From Mnemiopsis leidyi (lineage: Eukaryota > Ctenophora > Tentaculata > Lobata > Bolinopsidae), in the NCBI GenBank assembly GCA_000226015.1, contig JH153666.1:51338-75877 (forward strand): a DNA stretch of 24,540 nt. Reading direction: 5' to 3'. The translations under genes and the position numbers were made by a program. Each line of letters begins with the position of its first letter. Position 1 is the first letter of the stretch. The notes under the pieces are model-generated. The model searched no databases. It worked only from the letters and a program-made list of their open reading frames with translations, and was not told the origin of the DNA. Below, piece by piece: positions 1 to 12,200 of the stretch.

Positions 1-1613
1 GAGGTAAAAAATCTACCTACGCGTAGCCATAAAAAATCAAAAGCAAGCGACCGAGAGAAAGTTGACGGAGTTAACGTTAATTGCTACCCCGGGCTAAATC
101 GGAATATCACTTTATTTTAATAGGGAACAGCCAAGAGACTCTCCCCGGTCAAAGGGAGCAACCAATTTATTGGTTTTTGGAAAATTATTAACTAATAACT
201 ATAAAAAAGAGTTAGCTTTTAACTGTCTAACTGATGACTGACAACCACGAATGGAATGACAACGGCGGATTGTGCCATATTACTAAATTACATTAATATA
301 ACGAAAACTGAACTTGTTAATCGTAGGCACAGTGCACACGAAACAAAACATATAATACTTCGAACACACTGCGAAGGTCTGATACTGATAGTCGCACGTG
401 CAGGCGACGCGCGCAGCATAGGTCACATTTCGGTGTGTGTACAGCTGTTTGTAGCGTGTAGATGTGCATAAATTCTTGGTAATGTAAAATGTTGTCCGAC
501 TGCGAACTACGTAGCAGGCGATAATGTGTTATTTCTTGAGCTTATGTGAACACTCATCACTGTGTAACTGTAAACGATTTTGCGTAAAGATCAGTGTTGA
601 CGCTCTGTTCTTCTAATTAACGATTGCGGCTCCAACGCTCACATGCATAGTGCATGATTGCATGGATTACAATATCGATGCAAAGGGCTGACGGACATTT
701 ATATCGGCCCATGGGACCTCGTGGGAACCAGGATCGACAGGTTCTTATAAACGTCGGTCACCGATGAAAAGTACATATGGAGCAAAATTCGTACGGTTGT
801 CAAGGTGAAGTGCCTCTATATAGTAAAACTTAAAACCTATTTCGATACACTTACAGGAAGATCCATGACTAACGAGGAATCGCGTTTCTTTTTTTTTCTT
901 TTTTTAGTTTCTTTTACTTCTAAAACTACTTCTAGGGTAGGTACTGGTAAGCACTTAAATAATATGCTGTCTGCAGCTTCAGTCTGCACTGAAGTTGTAA
1001 ACATGGTCACGGAAATGTTTTGCCTCAAAGTCACTTTTAAATTATAGGTTTTTTTGGATCAGCAGAACCATTAGTACTTAATTCATTTGAAAATTCGATC
1101 TAGGGGGAATCAAGCTAGGTTCAATTTTTTCGAACAATTATACGAACGTCCCCCCATATCTACCATCTTTATATTACTGACCATTATAATACATAGAGAA
1201 AACTAAATCTTATTTTAAAATCAAAATATAATGTAGTGATCACGTATATTGTGTTATAAAATCGCTTTCAACAAAACCAAAACAAAACATATACCTATAA
1301 CGATACATTTTGTTTATACTAATAGTGTTACAGCTGATAGTGAAAATTTGGCTGTATCGCAGATATGATATCGGAAATAGATCACTGGCAAAATCTAATA
1401 TGAAATCCTGAAACTCGAGTGCACAAGATCATCCAATTTGCCGCCTGTGCTATCGTGCCGTTAAAATTAAACGGAAAAATGATGGCAAATGAAAACAACG
1501 ATTATTATTAAAGAAAGATACGGCCCATATTGGCGTATAGTTATACTGGTGGCAGTACTGGCGCATGACCCCTTGAAGTTGACTACATCGATGTAAAATT
1601 ACGCATGTGCATG

Positions 1614-1790
1614 CACGTGTATTCAAATAGAAGGTATATTTATAGAATACAACCGATTTAAAATAGAAATCGGCTTGTTATGACAACATAAGCACGTGCA
1701 CGCACGTGACTAATTACATTAACGTTACAGCAGTACCACGTGCACGTGTCACGTGCTGATACAGCAATACAGTGCGTACACTGTCACGTG
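1614..1790. promoter_or_regulatory. Cluster of seven CACGTG palindromes
   Basis: CACGTG starts at 1614, 1693, 1703, 1737, 1743, 1750 and 1785, some overlapping as CACGTGCACGTG. This is the canonical E-box core bound by bHLH proteins (USF, MAX, CLOCK/BMAL type). It lies downstream of the minus-strand gene. It could be an enhancer or a young repeat; the sequence does not decide. Confidence 0.35.
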
Positions 1791-2438
1791 ACTTAGTTAA
1801 TTAGACAGACAGCAGCTTTCACTTAAACTTGGCTTACTCTTTGGCAGATATTTGTCTTGTTTCAATTATAAGCAAAGCGTTGTAAGCTAATTAGATTGCA
1901 TAATTATGTTAATTGTGTTTTACCACCTTTTCCGTCATCAATCAAGTTTGACTATATATTCATTTTCGAAGTATTAAATTTAATTCCTAAATTTTAAGAG
2001 TCATATAGTTGGTTTGAACGCGTTGATAATGGTATAATTAATATCATTAAATTTAACTGGAAAAGATTTGATTGTGCTCTAATAAAATCCTAAATACAAA
2101 TTTTTTCTTAAATGTTTAAGCTGTCATAAATTGTACAGACGCGAAAAACGATCATTAAATATGTTTGTCTTTGTAAGTTGGGAATGTGAAAATTGAGAAT
2201 TTGAACTTTGAAGCTCATATGTCATAAGCTTATTTGTTTATGCGCTCAAATTTTTCCACTTCGTAAATAATCCGAATTTTATTCCTGTCAAGAAAACAAA
2301 GAAAACACACACATAAAATCAAAAGCTCATGCAAACGGAATCTCAAATAAGATTGCAAAATGAATAAAAATAACTTATCACAAAACCTATACAAATTTTT
2401 GTACATTATTTCAGTTTCTTTTTAAAACGGGCAATCTT

Positions 2439-2444
2439 TTTATT
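2439..2444 (-). terminator. Candidate polyadenylation signal of the minus-strand gene
   Basis: AATAAA on the minus strand (TTTATT on plus) about 580 nt beyond the stop codon, the nearest canonical hexamer seen. Another lies at 2278-2283. The cleavage site is not determinable. Confidence 0.3.
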
Positions 2445-3024
2445 TAGTTTATCGTGATTTAAATAAAAGGAGAGAAAAATTAAAAATCTATGTAAAATTG
2501 ATGATATTATATCAATATTATTCTCAAGTTACCACTACGCTTTCGCAAAAAAAAATGTTCAAGCCACACCCTAGAGGCTGTAGCAAAATTACTTCGGTAA
2601 AAAAGTCATTGTTCTACGATCAATTTTTCTTATCTCATCTCAATTTAAATATAAGAATTGAATAGGTTCAAAAGTCTTAACAAACATCGAGGAGCAACGA
2701 GTAAAGAATTAGAAGGAATGTTTGATAACTTGCTATACAGTACAGTACACTTCGTATTTTAGACATTGGAGTAATTTTAAGAGTTTATGCTATTCTTCAT
2801 AACTTAAAATCGTCATTCATCTAAGATAAGTAATCCCCAAACAGTGAAATTGAGTAAGCACTAATTGCAACATTGCCAATTAAAACCCCTTCAGTATTAT
2901 ATAATCTTCAAGCACAAACGAATGCAGTCTATTCATGCAATACCAGTTCAACTTCAATTAACTGAATAAATTGTAAGTAAATTGTATGTTCAGAAACAGT
3001 TTTATCTTGAAGACTGACACAATC

Positions 3025-3202
3025 CTAGATCATTTCGCATAATGTTCGTGACACAGGACCAATTTCTACTGGAGAGGCGGTATTTAGGGGGAGCCCCCCT
3101 CCTGGATTTGAACCTCTGTCAGATAAGTACACCTCGTCAAGTAGGTAGTCGGACGTTTCCATGGAGACGTGGGAGAAAGTGACGGTCTTCTCAACACGAC
3201 GT
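3025..3202 (-). CDS. Coding exon 18, terminal exon with TAG stop
   Basis: Acceptor gtatttaagcag|ACGTCG, phase 2 in; TAG at 3025-3027. Encodes RRVEKTVTFSHVSMETSDYL, then LDEVYLSDRGSNPGGG, and near the end ASPVEIGP, a variant of the FEVGP motif of exons 14 and 16. A second acceptor (atttaag|CAGACG) 3 nt upstream gives a NAGNAG choice. A cluster of CACGTG sites lies 28-88 nt upstream of the exon, inside the intron. Confidence 0.73.
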
Positions 3203-6200
3203 CTGCTTAAATACGGGGTATCTGTTCGTCACGTGTTCCGTCACGTGTTCTGGCATCACGTGGTTTGTCTCATCCCTTACCGAACACGTGCAGAGTTAGT
3301 TACCTGAACCTAGGAGTCCAGCGGTCAGCGCTCTCAGCATTACAACATGTGCTAAGTAAAAGTGTTCTGCCGGAATTGTAACGAAATGTGCTTATACAAT
3401 GTGCCGAGGAAAGTTTTTTTTCTGAATTTAATCAATATTACAAATATATTCATTCACTCAGGCTTTTTTATGACATACAGGTCGGCAGTTGAATAAGAAT
3501 TAGTCAATTATGACACGACACGACTTTCAGATGATGAAATGCCCGAATAGTATTGAAGCAAACAAATATTGATTAAAAGTACATGGATAATATGGAGTAA
3601 AATCTACACATGTGTTATAGATGTATGAACACAAGACATGCGAAAAAGAAATACAACACGACCAACAAATAATCAGTGCTTATCCTTCCCACATGCTCAT
3701 CAATATATGATACTATAGATATTGGACAGGGTAGTCCATGTCATTGTTGATGGATTATAACTAGATCATTGATTCATTGACATGATATATAAAACTCGCC
3801 AGCTCGACTTGGAGAACATCTAGATAACAAATGCTTCACTAGCCGAGGGATTCGACAGCTGTGTTTGAGCTCTGCAGTCTAAAGATTTGGTAGCTGTGTT
3901 TGAGCTCTGCAGTCTAAAGATTTGGTAGCTAAATGAATCTTTGTAACTGTACTTAAATGAGAGTAGTATAATCCTGCTCACACGAAAGTAAAAAAAAACA
4001 AAAGATTTGAAATAAAAATGTAGTTTAATAGAAGATGGAAAACGTAGATTACTCACGGGTAGTCGCCGTTGTTACTTCCTTGTCCGTAGAAATTAAAATG
4101 GAAGTGTGTTTCCAATCCGGAGGTCGGGGAAACGCTGAAAAAATAGTAAGTATATTATTATAGGTTTTACTGTACACTGTACACTGCACAGTGTACAGAC
4201 TACAGCTATTGTTACTGTGTATTACAGGGATATTACAGTACAGCTATCACTGTATATTACAGGTTTTACTGAACACTGTACAGAATACAGCTTCTGTATA
4301 TTACAGGGATATTGCAGTACAGCTATTACTGAGTATTACTGTACTGGTTTTTAGAAATTACTGTAAGGCTTAACTGTAAATATCATATTATAAAGATAAT
4401 GTGATAATTTGGCAACAGTTTTTGAAACAGATGGTTATAACAAAAAGTATAGGAAAATACAAGAAATGAAAAGACCCAAGCATGCAGAAATAGAGAGATG
4501 AAGAAACACGGCCCAACAAAACAGTATTGCAACTCCCAGAATATTAACACTTATCCGGTAGGAATGCAGGATCTTTATTTTGGAACCTGGTGATTCCGTT
4601 TACGAAACTATTTGTGAACTTAACAAGTGAAGAATGAAGATAGTTTAAGAAATTTTTAGAGGCAGTAGAATTATAGAACACCTAAAAATGCCAGATTCAA
4701 TAAATTTTGAGAATGTTCAGTCTATGTGTAAACGTAGAGTCAGATTAGAACAAATTCCCGAGGGGCGGAGGGGAGCTTAATATAAGTACAGTAGACACAG
4801 GTGAACACCTACTTTAAACTACACTTAAAGTTCCGTCCTTTTCGGCGAAGAGGGTAGGAGGAATAGTACCCTCTATGTTTTGACCTGTAGTTGCTGAAAA
4901 TATATGCTCTAGCTCAGATACAGTCACGTGACTTGTTTAATAACAACACGTGACACAACAACACGTGACATAGCATCACGTGACTTGACAACACGTAACA
5001 TGACAACACGTGACATGACAACACGTGACATAACAACACGTGACATAACAACACGTGACATAACGACACGTGACATGACAACACGTGACATAACAACACG
5101 TGACATGACAACACGTGACATAACAACACGTGACATGACAACACGTGACATAACAACACGTGACATAACAACACGTGACACAACATCACGTGACATAACA
5201 ACACGTGACACAACAACACGTGAGATTACAGTGCACCACGTGGAAATCATGCTCATTGCACACAGCACCATGCAGTATAGTTTTCACTGTACAACAAATA
5301 TCAAGTTTTGGATTATAATTGTACATTGTAGTCGTAGCATAATAATCATGATAATCATAATAATCATGATAATGTTCTTTGGAAATTAAGATACAAATTT
5401 GAGAATTGGGATTGATCTAGATAAGGAAATCAGAGCCATCCTTGTTGTTTCTTGTAATGAAATTCAAATCTACGACTACAGTATACAAGTTCACATAACA
5501 TCACTCTATTCAATCAATACACGAAGCTCACCAATTATAGTGCGAATCGTAATTTTGTAAGGGGTCATTATTCCTGTTTAAATTTGATATTTTAAGTTAT
5601 GCCCGTCTTACTTGTCGATTATAATGCAAATCCGACAAAGATAGATATTGACGATACGAATCTTAGCCGATAGATATTAAACTACTGAAATCTGAATATT
5701 GATTGGCTTTATTTTCAAACTTATAGTTCTATTATAGTTCTATCAAGTCTAGAACAAAAAGTTTTATCAAACTTTCGCAAATGACAAAAATAGATCTTCT
5801 TTTTGTACGTTAGAATAACTTACTGGAATGTTTCGATAGGGTAGACGGCTCGGGGGGAGTGGGAAGGTCCGACCTCGAAGTTCCCGGCTGAGGAGGATGG
5901 TCCCCCAATACGGACACCGACTTCTATTGGCGGTTTTACTGGGTAACCCTGGGAGGAAAATGTTCATCCAATAGATCTCCCTTCATTTTCAAGTTTGACT
6001 TTACAATTACAAACGTGAGATATTAAATATGAAAATGGAAACAGAAAAAAGATTTAAGACAACATTTTCATATCACTTGTCTTACCGAAGAGAGAACTTC
6101 GGGGGGTCTATCGTAAAATAGGTGTCTAGTGTCTCTGTAATTTCTTACTTCGGGAGAATGGGATCTGAAAAATGACATTGCAGTCATGAACATAACAAAA

Positions 6201-9200
6201 TCACGTAATATATGAACTTTAAACAATATACCCTGACAAAACAAGCCGAATAAATTCTACACTTCTACACAAGCTGACAAAACAAGCATGAGACAAGTAA
6301 AAAACAAAAGCAGAGAATTCGCTACAAGAACCTGGGAGATCGGGGATATCCGAGAACAGGACTCCTAGGAGCAGTGTACCTCGCTCCCGGACTACTGCTC
6401 CGGTTGTAGCCCCGCGGGGAGCTACTCCGGTTGTACCGGCCGCTTGCCGGGGAGCTGCTCCGGTACCGGTCCGGATCTGGAGAGGAGCTCCGACCTGGAC
6501 CCACCTCGAAATTCGCCGGACTTCTGAAGGGAAGAAGGATACTTAGAGCGGGGTGGATGACATGAGATATCCGCAGTTTTTCGCGATATTGCGTTGTATC
6601 ATAAACCTTAACTACATACGTGAGTAGAGGTACTGACATTGGTCGGATAAATCATCAGGAATACATGTTCTAGAAGAATCACAACCAGGTTACAAGTCAA
6701 TATTTAAGATTCCACAAAACAACAAACCCGCACTGTAAACGTCTGAGTCTGTCCCTGAGAGCGTCCCTGGTGGTGTGAGAGCGGGGAGGGAGGACGGGAG
6801 AGGAGGACCTGGACGAAGTCATGGAGGAACGGAGGTTTCGTAGTCGGTCTGCTAGCTCCTGCACGTCATCTCGCACCATCGATATCTCCGATCTGAACCT
6901 GGTGAGAGTTGACAGTTAGTGATAGGGACCACCGCTAGGCCAACAGCTGCTGTTTCTATAATACCAAGGTGATCTTGGTTTGGTCGATAATGGAATTTTT
7001 TCATTACTTTCACGAACAATCTTCTTATCGTGAGCTAGACACAGCAACAGTAATCTACAAAACTTTGACATCAACAATGACTTACTCCTCCGCGGATCTC
7101 GGTGAAGATTTCGGACTACCGAGAGAGTTGGTTTGCTGTCTGTTCGGAGATGACTTCCGGCTTGCTTCTTCGTTGTATCCACTGTCATACCCCGTCGTAG
7201 CTTTCTCCTTTCTCAAAACTCTGTAATTGTCGGGTAATTCAGTTATTAATAGATAAGAGCGATAATTTCGAGTGACATTTATTACTTATCACTTCCAATC
7301 AACTGCTATCAATTAACTGCTCTAATTTCTAGATATCTTTCGGATTTATCTCAAACTGAATATTTATGATACTTGCGGTATAAATATATAAACCTAGACC
7401 GTTTAGCTCTGATGGGAGCTCGTTTAGCGATTTCATCCTCCACGCTCCCCTTCCTGTTGGACTGCCGGGGTAGGGTACTACTCTCAAATTGTCGGTGTGA
7501 GGCGTCGCTATGTCGGCGTCTGTCGGCGTCCTGGCCCGAGAATATGTCTTGTACTTCGTAGTTGTAGTCGCTGTTCGCGTAGCTGTTTGGTCCCGGGTTA
7601 AAATCCTGAAAGTGATACTCGTTAAGTAGGTTGCGTGAAACTTTCTCAGCCAATGCTATTCTCAATGTTCAGCACTATTATACACTTTTTTACCGAAAAA
7701 CAATCGAATTTCAGGAAATTTTTCGGGAGACAGAATTATTGCAGCTAACTCAGTAACTCACATATCCTTTAGCGGGCGTGGAGGCTCGGGAGGGGGGTTG
7801 AGAGCCGACAATAGGAGTACAATACAACATGCGTTTTGAGGAGGCTATGGAGTGGTCGGAGTTGCTGACTTTGAGACTCCCCTGGACACTTCGAGCTGAT
7901 GTCCTCGGCTTCTCCTGCACTCCAATCCTGTAAAAACAGCTTTTTACTTGAAGTTCGAGGATCGCATGCCATGAGAGCATCTGCCTTGAATTTTTATGAG
8001 GTGAGGAATCCTCACTGAGGATATCTTAAACTAATGCAATTTGCAGGGGCTAGTGATTCTTCTATTCAGATGCACGAACTGTGCTTAATATGTATCCTTC
8101 CTAAATATTTATAAGGCGAGGCTGTTCAGAACGACACTGCCGCTTGTGAGCAGGTTTTTCACGAGAATTTCAATTTTCGCGATAATTCAAATTGAACCAC
8201 CGTGATACAGTCCCCATCACAATCAAGCATAGATGCTGGGGAACTGGTTTGAACCTCAACCTAAGGTACTTATCTATTGATTTGCACGGTAAGCCTCGCT
8301 CGCGGGCCGATTGGCAATTTTGACGGTTCGATGGTTATTCAACTTCAAAAAAAATTCTCCTAAATTATAGCAAATTCTGCAGTGCTGAATTGTCATCTCC
8401 CGTTATGTTCCTTTGAGCAAAAAATATATGGACCAATAAATATCACGCAACAGTGCTTCTGAGAGATACCAAATTTATAAGTCAAGTTGATGATTTAGGG
8501 ACCCAGGAGTTTTCGAAGTTGCTAAATTGTACAACTGCCCCTTTGTTTCGATTCTTACTGGTGCAGAGATCATGATGAAACAGACAACCTTTTCTCTGGA
8601 AGGATAATTAAAGATAATAGAGAGGATGGGACATACTGGTCGCCAAGTGGCTGATCATGTGGGTACTTAAAAAGCAGATTTTCAATAAGATACCTATTTC
8701 TTTGGCTCTAGATGATAGTTTGGTTTCAGAAGTGATTACACTTAATAGACACTATGGTATGATCTTGCATCTTAACCAAATCCTATGACCGTTTTTTTGA
8801 ATATTGCACAAATTTCGACATAACTGCCAGCTACCAAATTTGAATTAGTCAATTATTTCGAATAAAAATAATCATAGAGTCACACGATTGTCTTCATACC
8901 AGGAACTTTGCATCACTACTTTGAATTTCAGGTTAAACCCTAATCCTGATATAAAATCGTGGAGACATCAAATTTCAAGCTATAAAGCAACCCCTCAGAT
9001 AATTTCGAACGTTAAATCAGGCTAATTAACCGCTGACCGTTTAAACTTTTAATGTCTAAGCCGATCAACAAAAGCGTAATTCAGAATTATGGTTGAAAAA
9101 TCCTAGATGATGTTCTGTATATTTCAATTTGTTTCCTGTGTGGTCTCCTTCGTAACTGGAAGAAAAGCAGGTATGAAACCTTTTGTTAAATGTAACGCAT

Positions 9201-12200
9201 TTAACGTGCGTTCTCCATTTTCTCCAATTACGCTTACAGATTATCTTCGAAATCCTTTCATCACTTATAGCCAATTATACTCATAGGTTGTTGGGCTCCT
9301 AGTATATTACGTGCAGTCACGTAACTTGACGTTAATATTGATTCCTTCAAAAAAACATTCTGACTTTTCTCTACGATTAACGTTAGTATCAAGGAGTGTC
9401 TGATGACAATTCAAACTAACATAAGCAGGTGATTACGAGAACATAGCTCGTCTTGGGATAGCCAGTCAAAGCAGTTCTTGGGCCGATAGGGATGGGGCAA
9501 TTTGGGGGACTGCAGAAAAATCAATAGATGGAATCAGAGATACAACTTGGAGAAATGACGATAGGTAAAGTACCTAGAGTCGGTAGCTGGTGATTGCATA
9601 GTTCCGGCTACCATTGTCATCAAAATACTTATACTACTACTATCTAAACAACAAACACTTGTATTATCAATGCTGAGAAAATTATAACAAATTTACTGTT
9701 CATTGAATTTAAAATACTATAGTTACAGAATCAAGCGTAGAAACTGCAAAATTTCAAAACCTCAAAGGTAAATTTCTTCACAGCAACTCAATTTCGAGAA
9801 CAAAACATGAGGTTACTCCTTGGTGGAAGCTGTCCTTTAGATCTCTATGTTTCATCGCACGACTTAAACTTTACAACAGACAAGATAAAAATGACATAAG
9901 CATTAATGGACTTCAAGTAGGTAGAATTATTCATTGAGTTGGCTATTATTTATTGAGTTTGTGAATTGAGGGGGGGGGGGGTTCGGCATCATCTTGCTTT
10001 GCCAGGTTGTCATAAGCAAATGATGAAATGGAAAAATCCGGGTGTCATTTGTCATTGATAATGAAGAAAATAAGTTGTACTTGAACTCTACGGACTCAGT
10101 ATAAATCCCAGTAAATTTTGTCTTAAATGCTTAACTGCCTGGTCTTTTTAATACTTAACTACTTTTCCCAGGTTTATGTTGGAGAAAACCTAGTGGAATC
10201 CCTAAACTACGACGATAAACAAAGCCCTTACATAATACCAGACATAAACCTTGAAACTTCACATATTCTCATCGCCAGAAAACATGCGGCCGAACAAAAA
10301 GCAATTCAATTGGCTGAGGTGGAAGTTTACGGATGGTGTTTTAAGAGTAAGTATACAGTTATACAACCAGAGCTTCATTGTATATACGGCAACATTCAAC
10401 ATAGAGAACGTATATAAAGTAGCAGCTCGACCAGCCAACTAAATATAAACGGCCTATATATATAGTTATATAATTTCGATAGCCCACGATAGGCCATAAT
10501 TCTTAACACGTTAATAGAGGTAGGTAATTATAATCATGATAATTGTTCTATTTTCGATACGATATAAATTATCATCATCACGGTAGTAAGCAGGTTTATT
10601 GAAATTGCTTATAGCACTGTGAAGCTCTGTCAGACTCCGACGTATATGTATAACCAACAAGAACAAGAAACTAAGAAAGAACTAATTAGAATTAACAAGA
10701 ACAATAACAGCTGCTCGCTACTGCTCGACATACGCAAGATACCAATCAAAAGGTTGTATCGCCAAAATATTTGAACACAATTGATCGTAATTGGGACATA
10801 ATTTGATACCTATTAGAGAAATAATTTTGGGGGACGGTCACAAATTCTTCGTATTATGTGACAGCGATTGACCTGTGATCAATAAGATATCAGGTCTAAG
10901 TACGACCAATAGTTATTGCCTTTTTGATCAACGCTGTCACGTGGTATATTTCCGACCCCTCCCCAAAAATACCCTTCTTTATTGTTTTTGAGATGTGTAT
11001 TCTTCCGGATTATTTGGTTACTTTAACTATCAAATAGACAAATTTCAGGTAGACTTACGAGTTAGATTTTCTATTGACAGTGACGCTTGATCCAAGGGCT
11101 GAGTCAGAAGTGTGTTTGTGTCCATTCTTTCCTCCGCCGTCACTGAAAAATTGTTGATCTCAATAGTTTCAAAGTTTCACTGTTTATATTGAAAAGCGTC
11201 AATTTGATTAAATTCCTTACTCTGTGAATTTGCGATTTTTATGGCAACACATTGTGTTTCATTATGACCCTTTCATATCAAAAATTAAAATTAAACTTTA
11301 TATAAATGCTTGTATTTGGAGCAATCATTCAAATGCATAATGCATGATTTTTAAATTCCAAGTACTTCCAAACTACACTCCCTGCATCACTACTCCTTGC
11401 ATCCCTTACCTGTCATTCTCACTACAAGATCGCTGATAACTATCGTTCCTCCTCATGGGCCGGGGAACGTACTGCCCACTGTGTAGACTCTCCGCAACAT
11501 CCGTATCTGTGACTACTGAAATACATCGCTTGTACTTGCTACCTTTTGGCTGTTTCTTGCCCCCGAATATGCGGAGCCTGATAGACAGGGGTTTGCGGGG
11601 TGGTTTAGGGGGTTTAGAGGGCGAGATTACGACAGGGGCAATGCTAGGGGACTTTTTGGAGGTTTCCTTCGGTTTTGCTTTTGGCCTGTCTTTTGGTTTT
11701 GATTTTCCTGTCTTCCTGTCAGGTATGAGCGGCTCTTTTGATTTCACCTTGGTGTTGTTACTGAAGACGGGCAGACACCATAAACTGCCTTCCTTTGGAC
11801 CAGAAGACCCTGAAGATATACTGTTCCGTGCAGTTAACGTAGTAAGGATCACATAGCTATTTAGCTATTTTTCCTCTACCGATAAAAGGATAAGAATCTT
11901 TAACAACCTTAACCTAGAGATTATCCTAAATGTATCAGAGTATGAATACAACTCAGAGATAACTGTCTCACCCTCAGATTCAGCCCGAAGTTCGTTGTGC
12001 ATGTCGATGATGTCGCTTAGACTGTCCCTGTCACAAAGCTCCTCGTCTCGCTCGAAATCCGAAGTGTTGTAGTGAGGTGACCTTGGGTGAAGTAGTTATA
12101 GTCTTTTTAAGTATATTTCTTATTTTAGGGTAAAGTTTAACGTAAAGTTAAACGTGGAGATATTATGAGGTCTAGGAGTAAAAATAGTTCGGTGAATTTT

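Larger units (their letters stand above)
1..3024. other. 3' flank of the minus-strand gene; no gene seen
   Basis: AT-rich sequence with only short random ORFs on both strands. It includes the presumed 3'UTR (about 2440-3024), a poly-T run at 887-904 and the CACGTG cluster listed separately. I see no splice-flanked coding segment, RNA gene or transposon end. Confidence 0.5.
3203..4056 (-). other. Intron between exons 17 and 18
   Basis: Non-coding by context. Contains the CACGTG cluster near its 3' end and a 35-bp tandem duplication. The minus ORF 3820-4056 is the donor-side intron read in an unused frame. Confidence 0.6.
4135..5823 (-). other. Intron between exons 16 and 17
   Basis: Carries the two-copy repeat at 4163-4350, the CACGTG minisatellite at 4942-5224 and a short ataatcatgat-type microsatellite at 5339-5375. 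No further in-phase exon was found. Confidence 0.55.
7928..11058 (-). other. Intron 9 of the minus-strand gene, host to the lectin gene
   Basis: This 3.1-kb intron contains the plus-strand lectin exons and the upstream broken copy. The remaining stretches 7928-8570, 8760-9100 and 10660-11058 show no coding segment I can support. A 12-base poly-G tract lies at 9970-9981. Confidence 0.6.

Noticed and set aside
3090-3150. tRNA-like ggttcaaatcc stretch on the minus strand
   Set aside because: The flanking bases do not form a T-arm or acceptor stem; the sequence is coding in exon 18.
4914-5389. ORFs of 101, 115 and 153 codons on both strands
   Set aside because: They are by-products of the 15-bp repeat, whose length is a multiple of three; the periodic TTRDI/CHVLL/SRVVM peptides have no splice context or start logic.
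5767-5967. Minus ORF starting MNIFLPG
   Set aside because: Frame differs from the exon 16 frame supported by the FEVGP similarity and by phase with exons 15 and 17.
6969-7226. Plus-strand 85-codon ORF and the minus 90-codon ORF opposite
   Set aside because: Both are shadows of exon 12, which reads in a different minus frame with good splice sites.
8931-9035. Segment after ttgaatttcag reading LNPNPDIKSWRHQ as a possible third exon of the broken lectin copy
   Set aside because: No similarity to the closing strands of the domain and no LxEVEVYG-type end; a stop follows quickly.
11455-11856. Plus-strand 133-codon ORF
   Set aside because: Mirror of exon 8; its Gly/Leu/Phe-rich content is the reverse complement of Lys/Pro codons.
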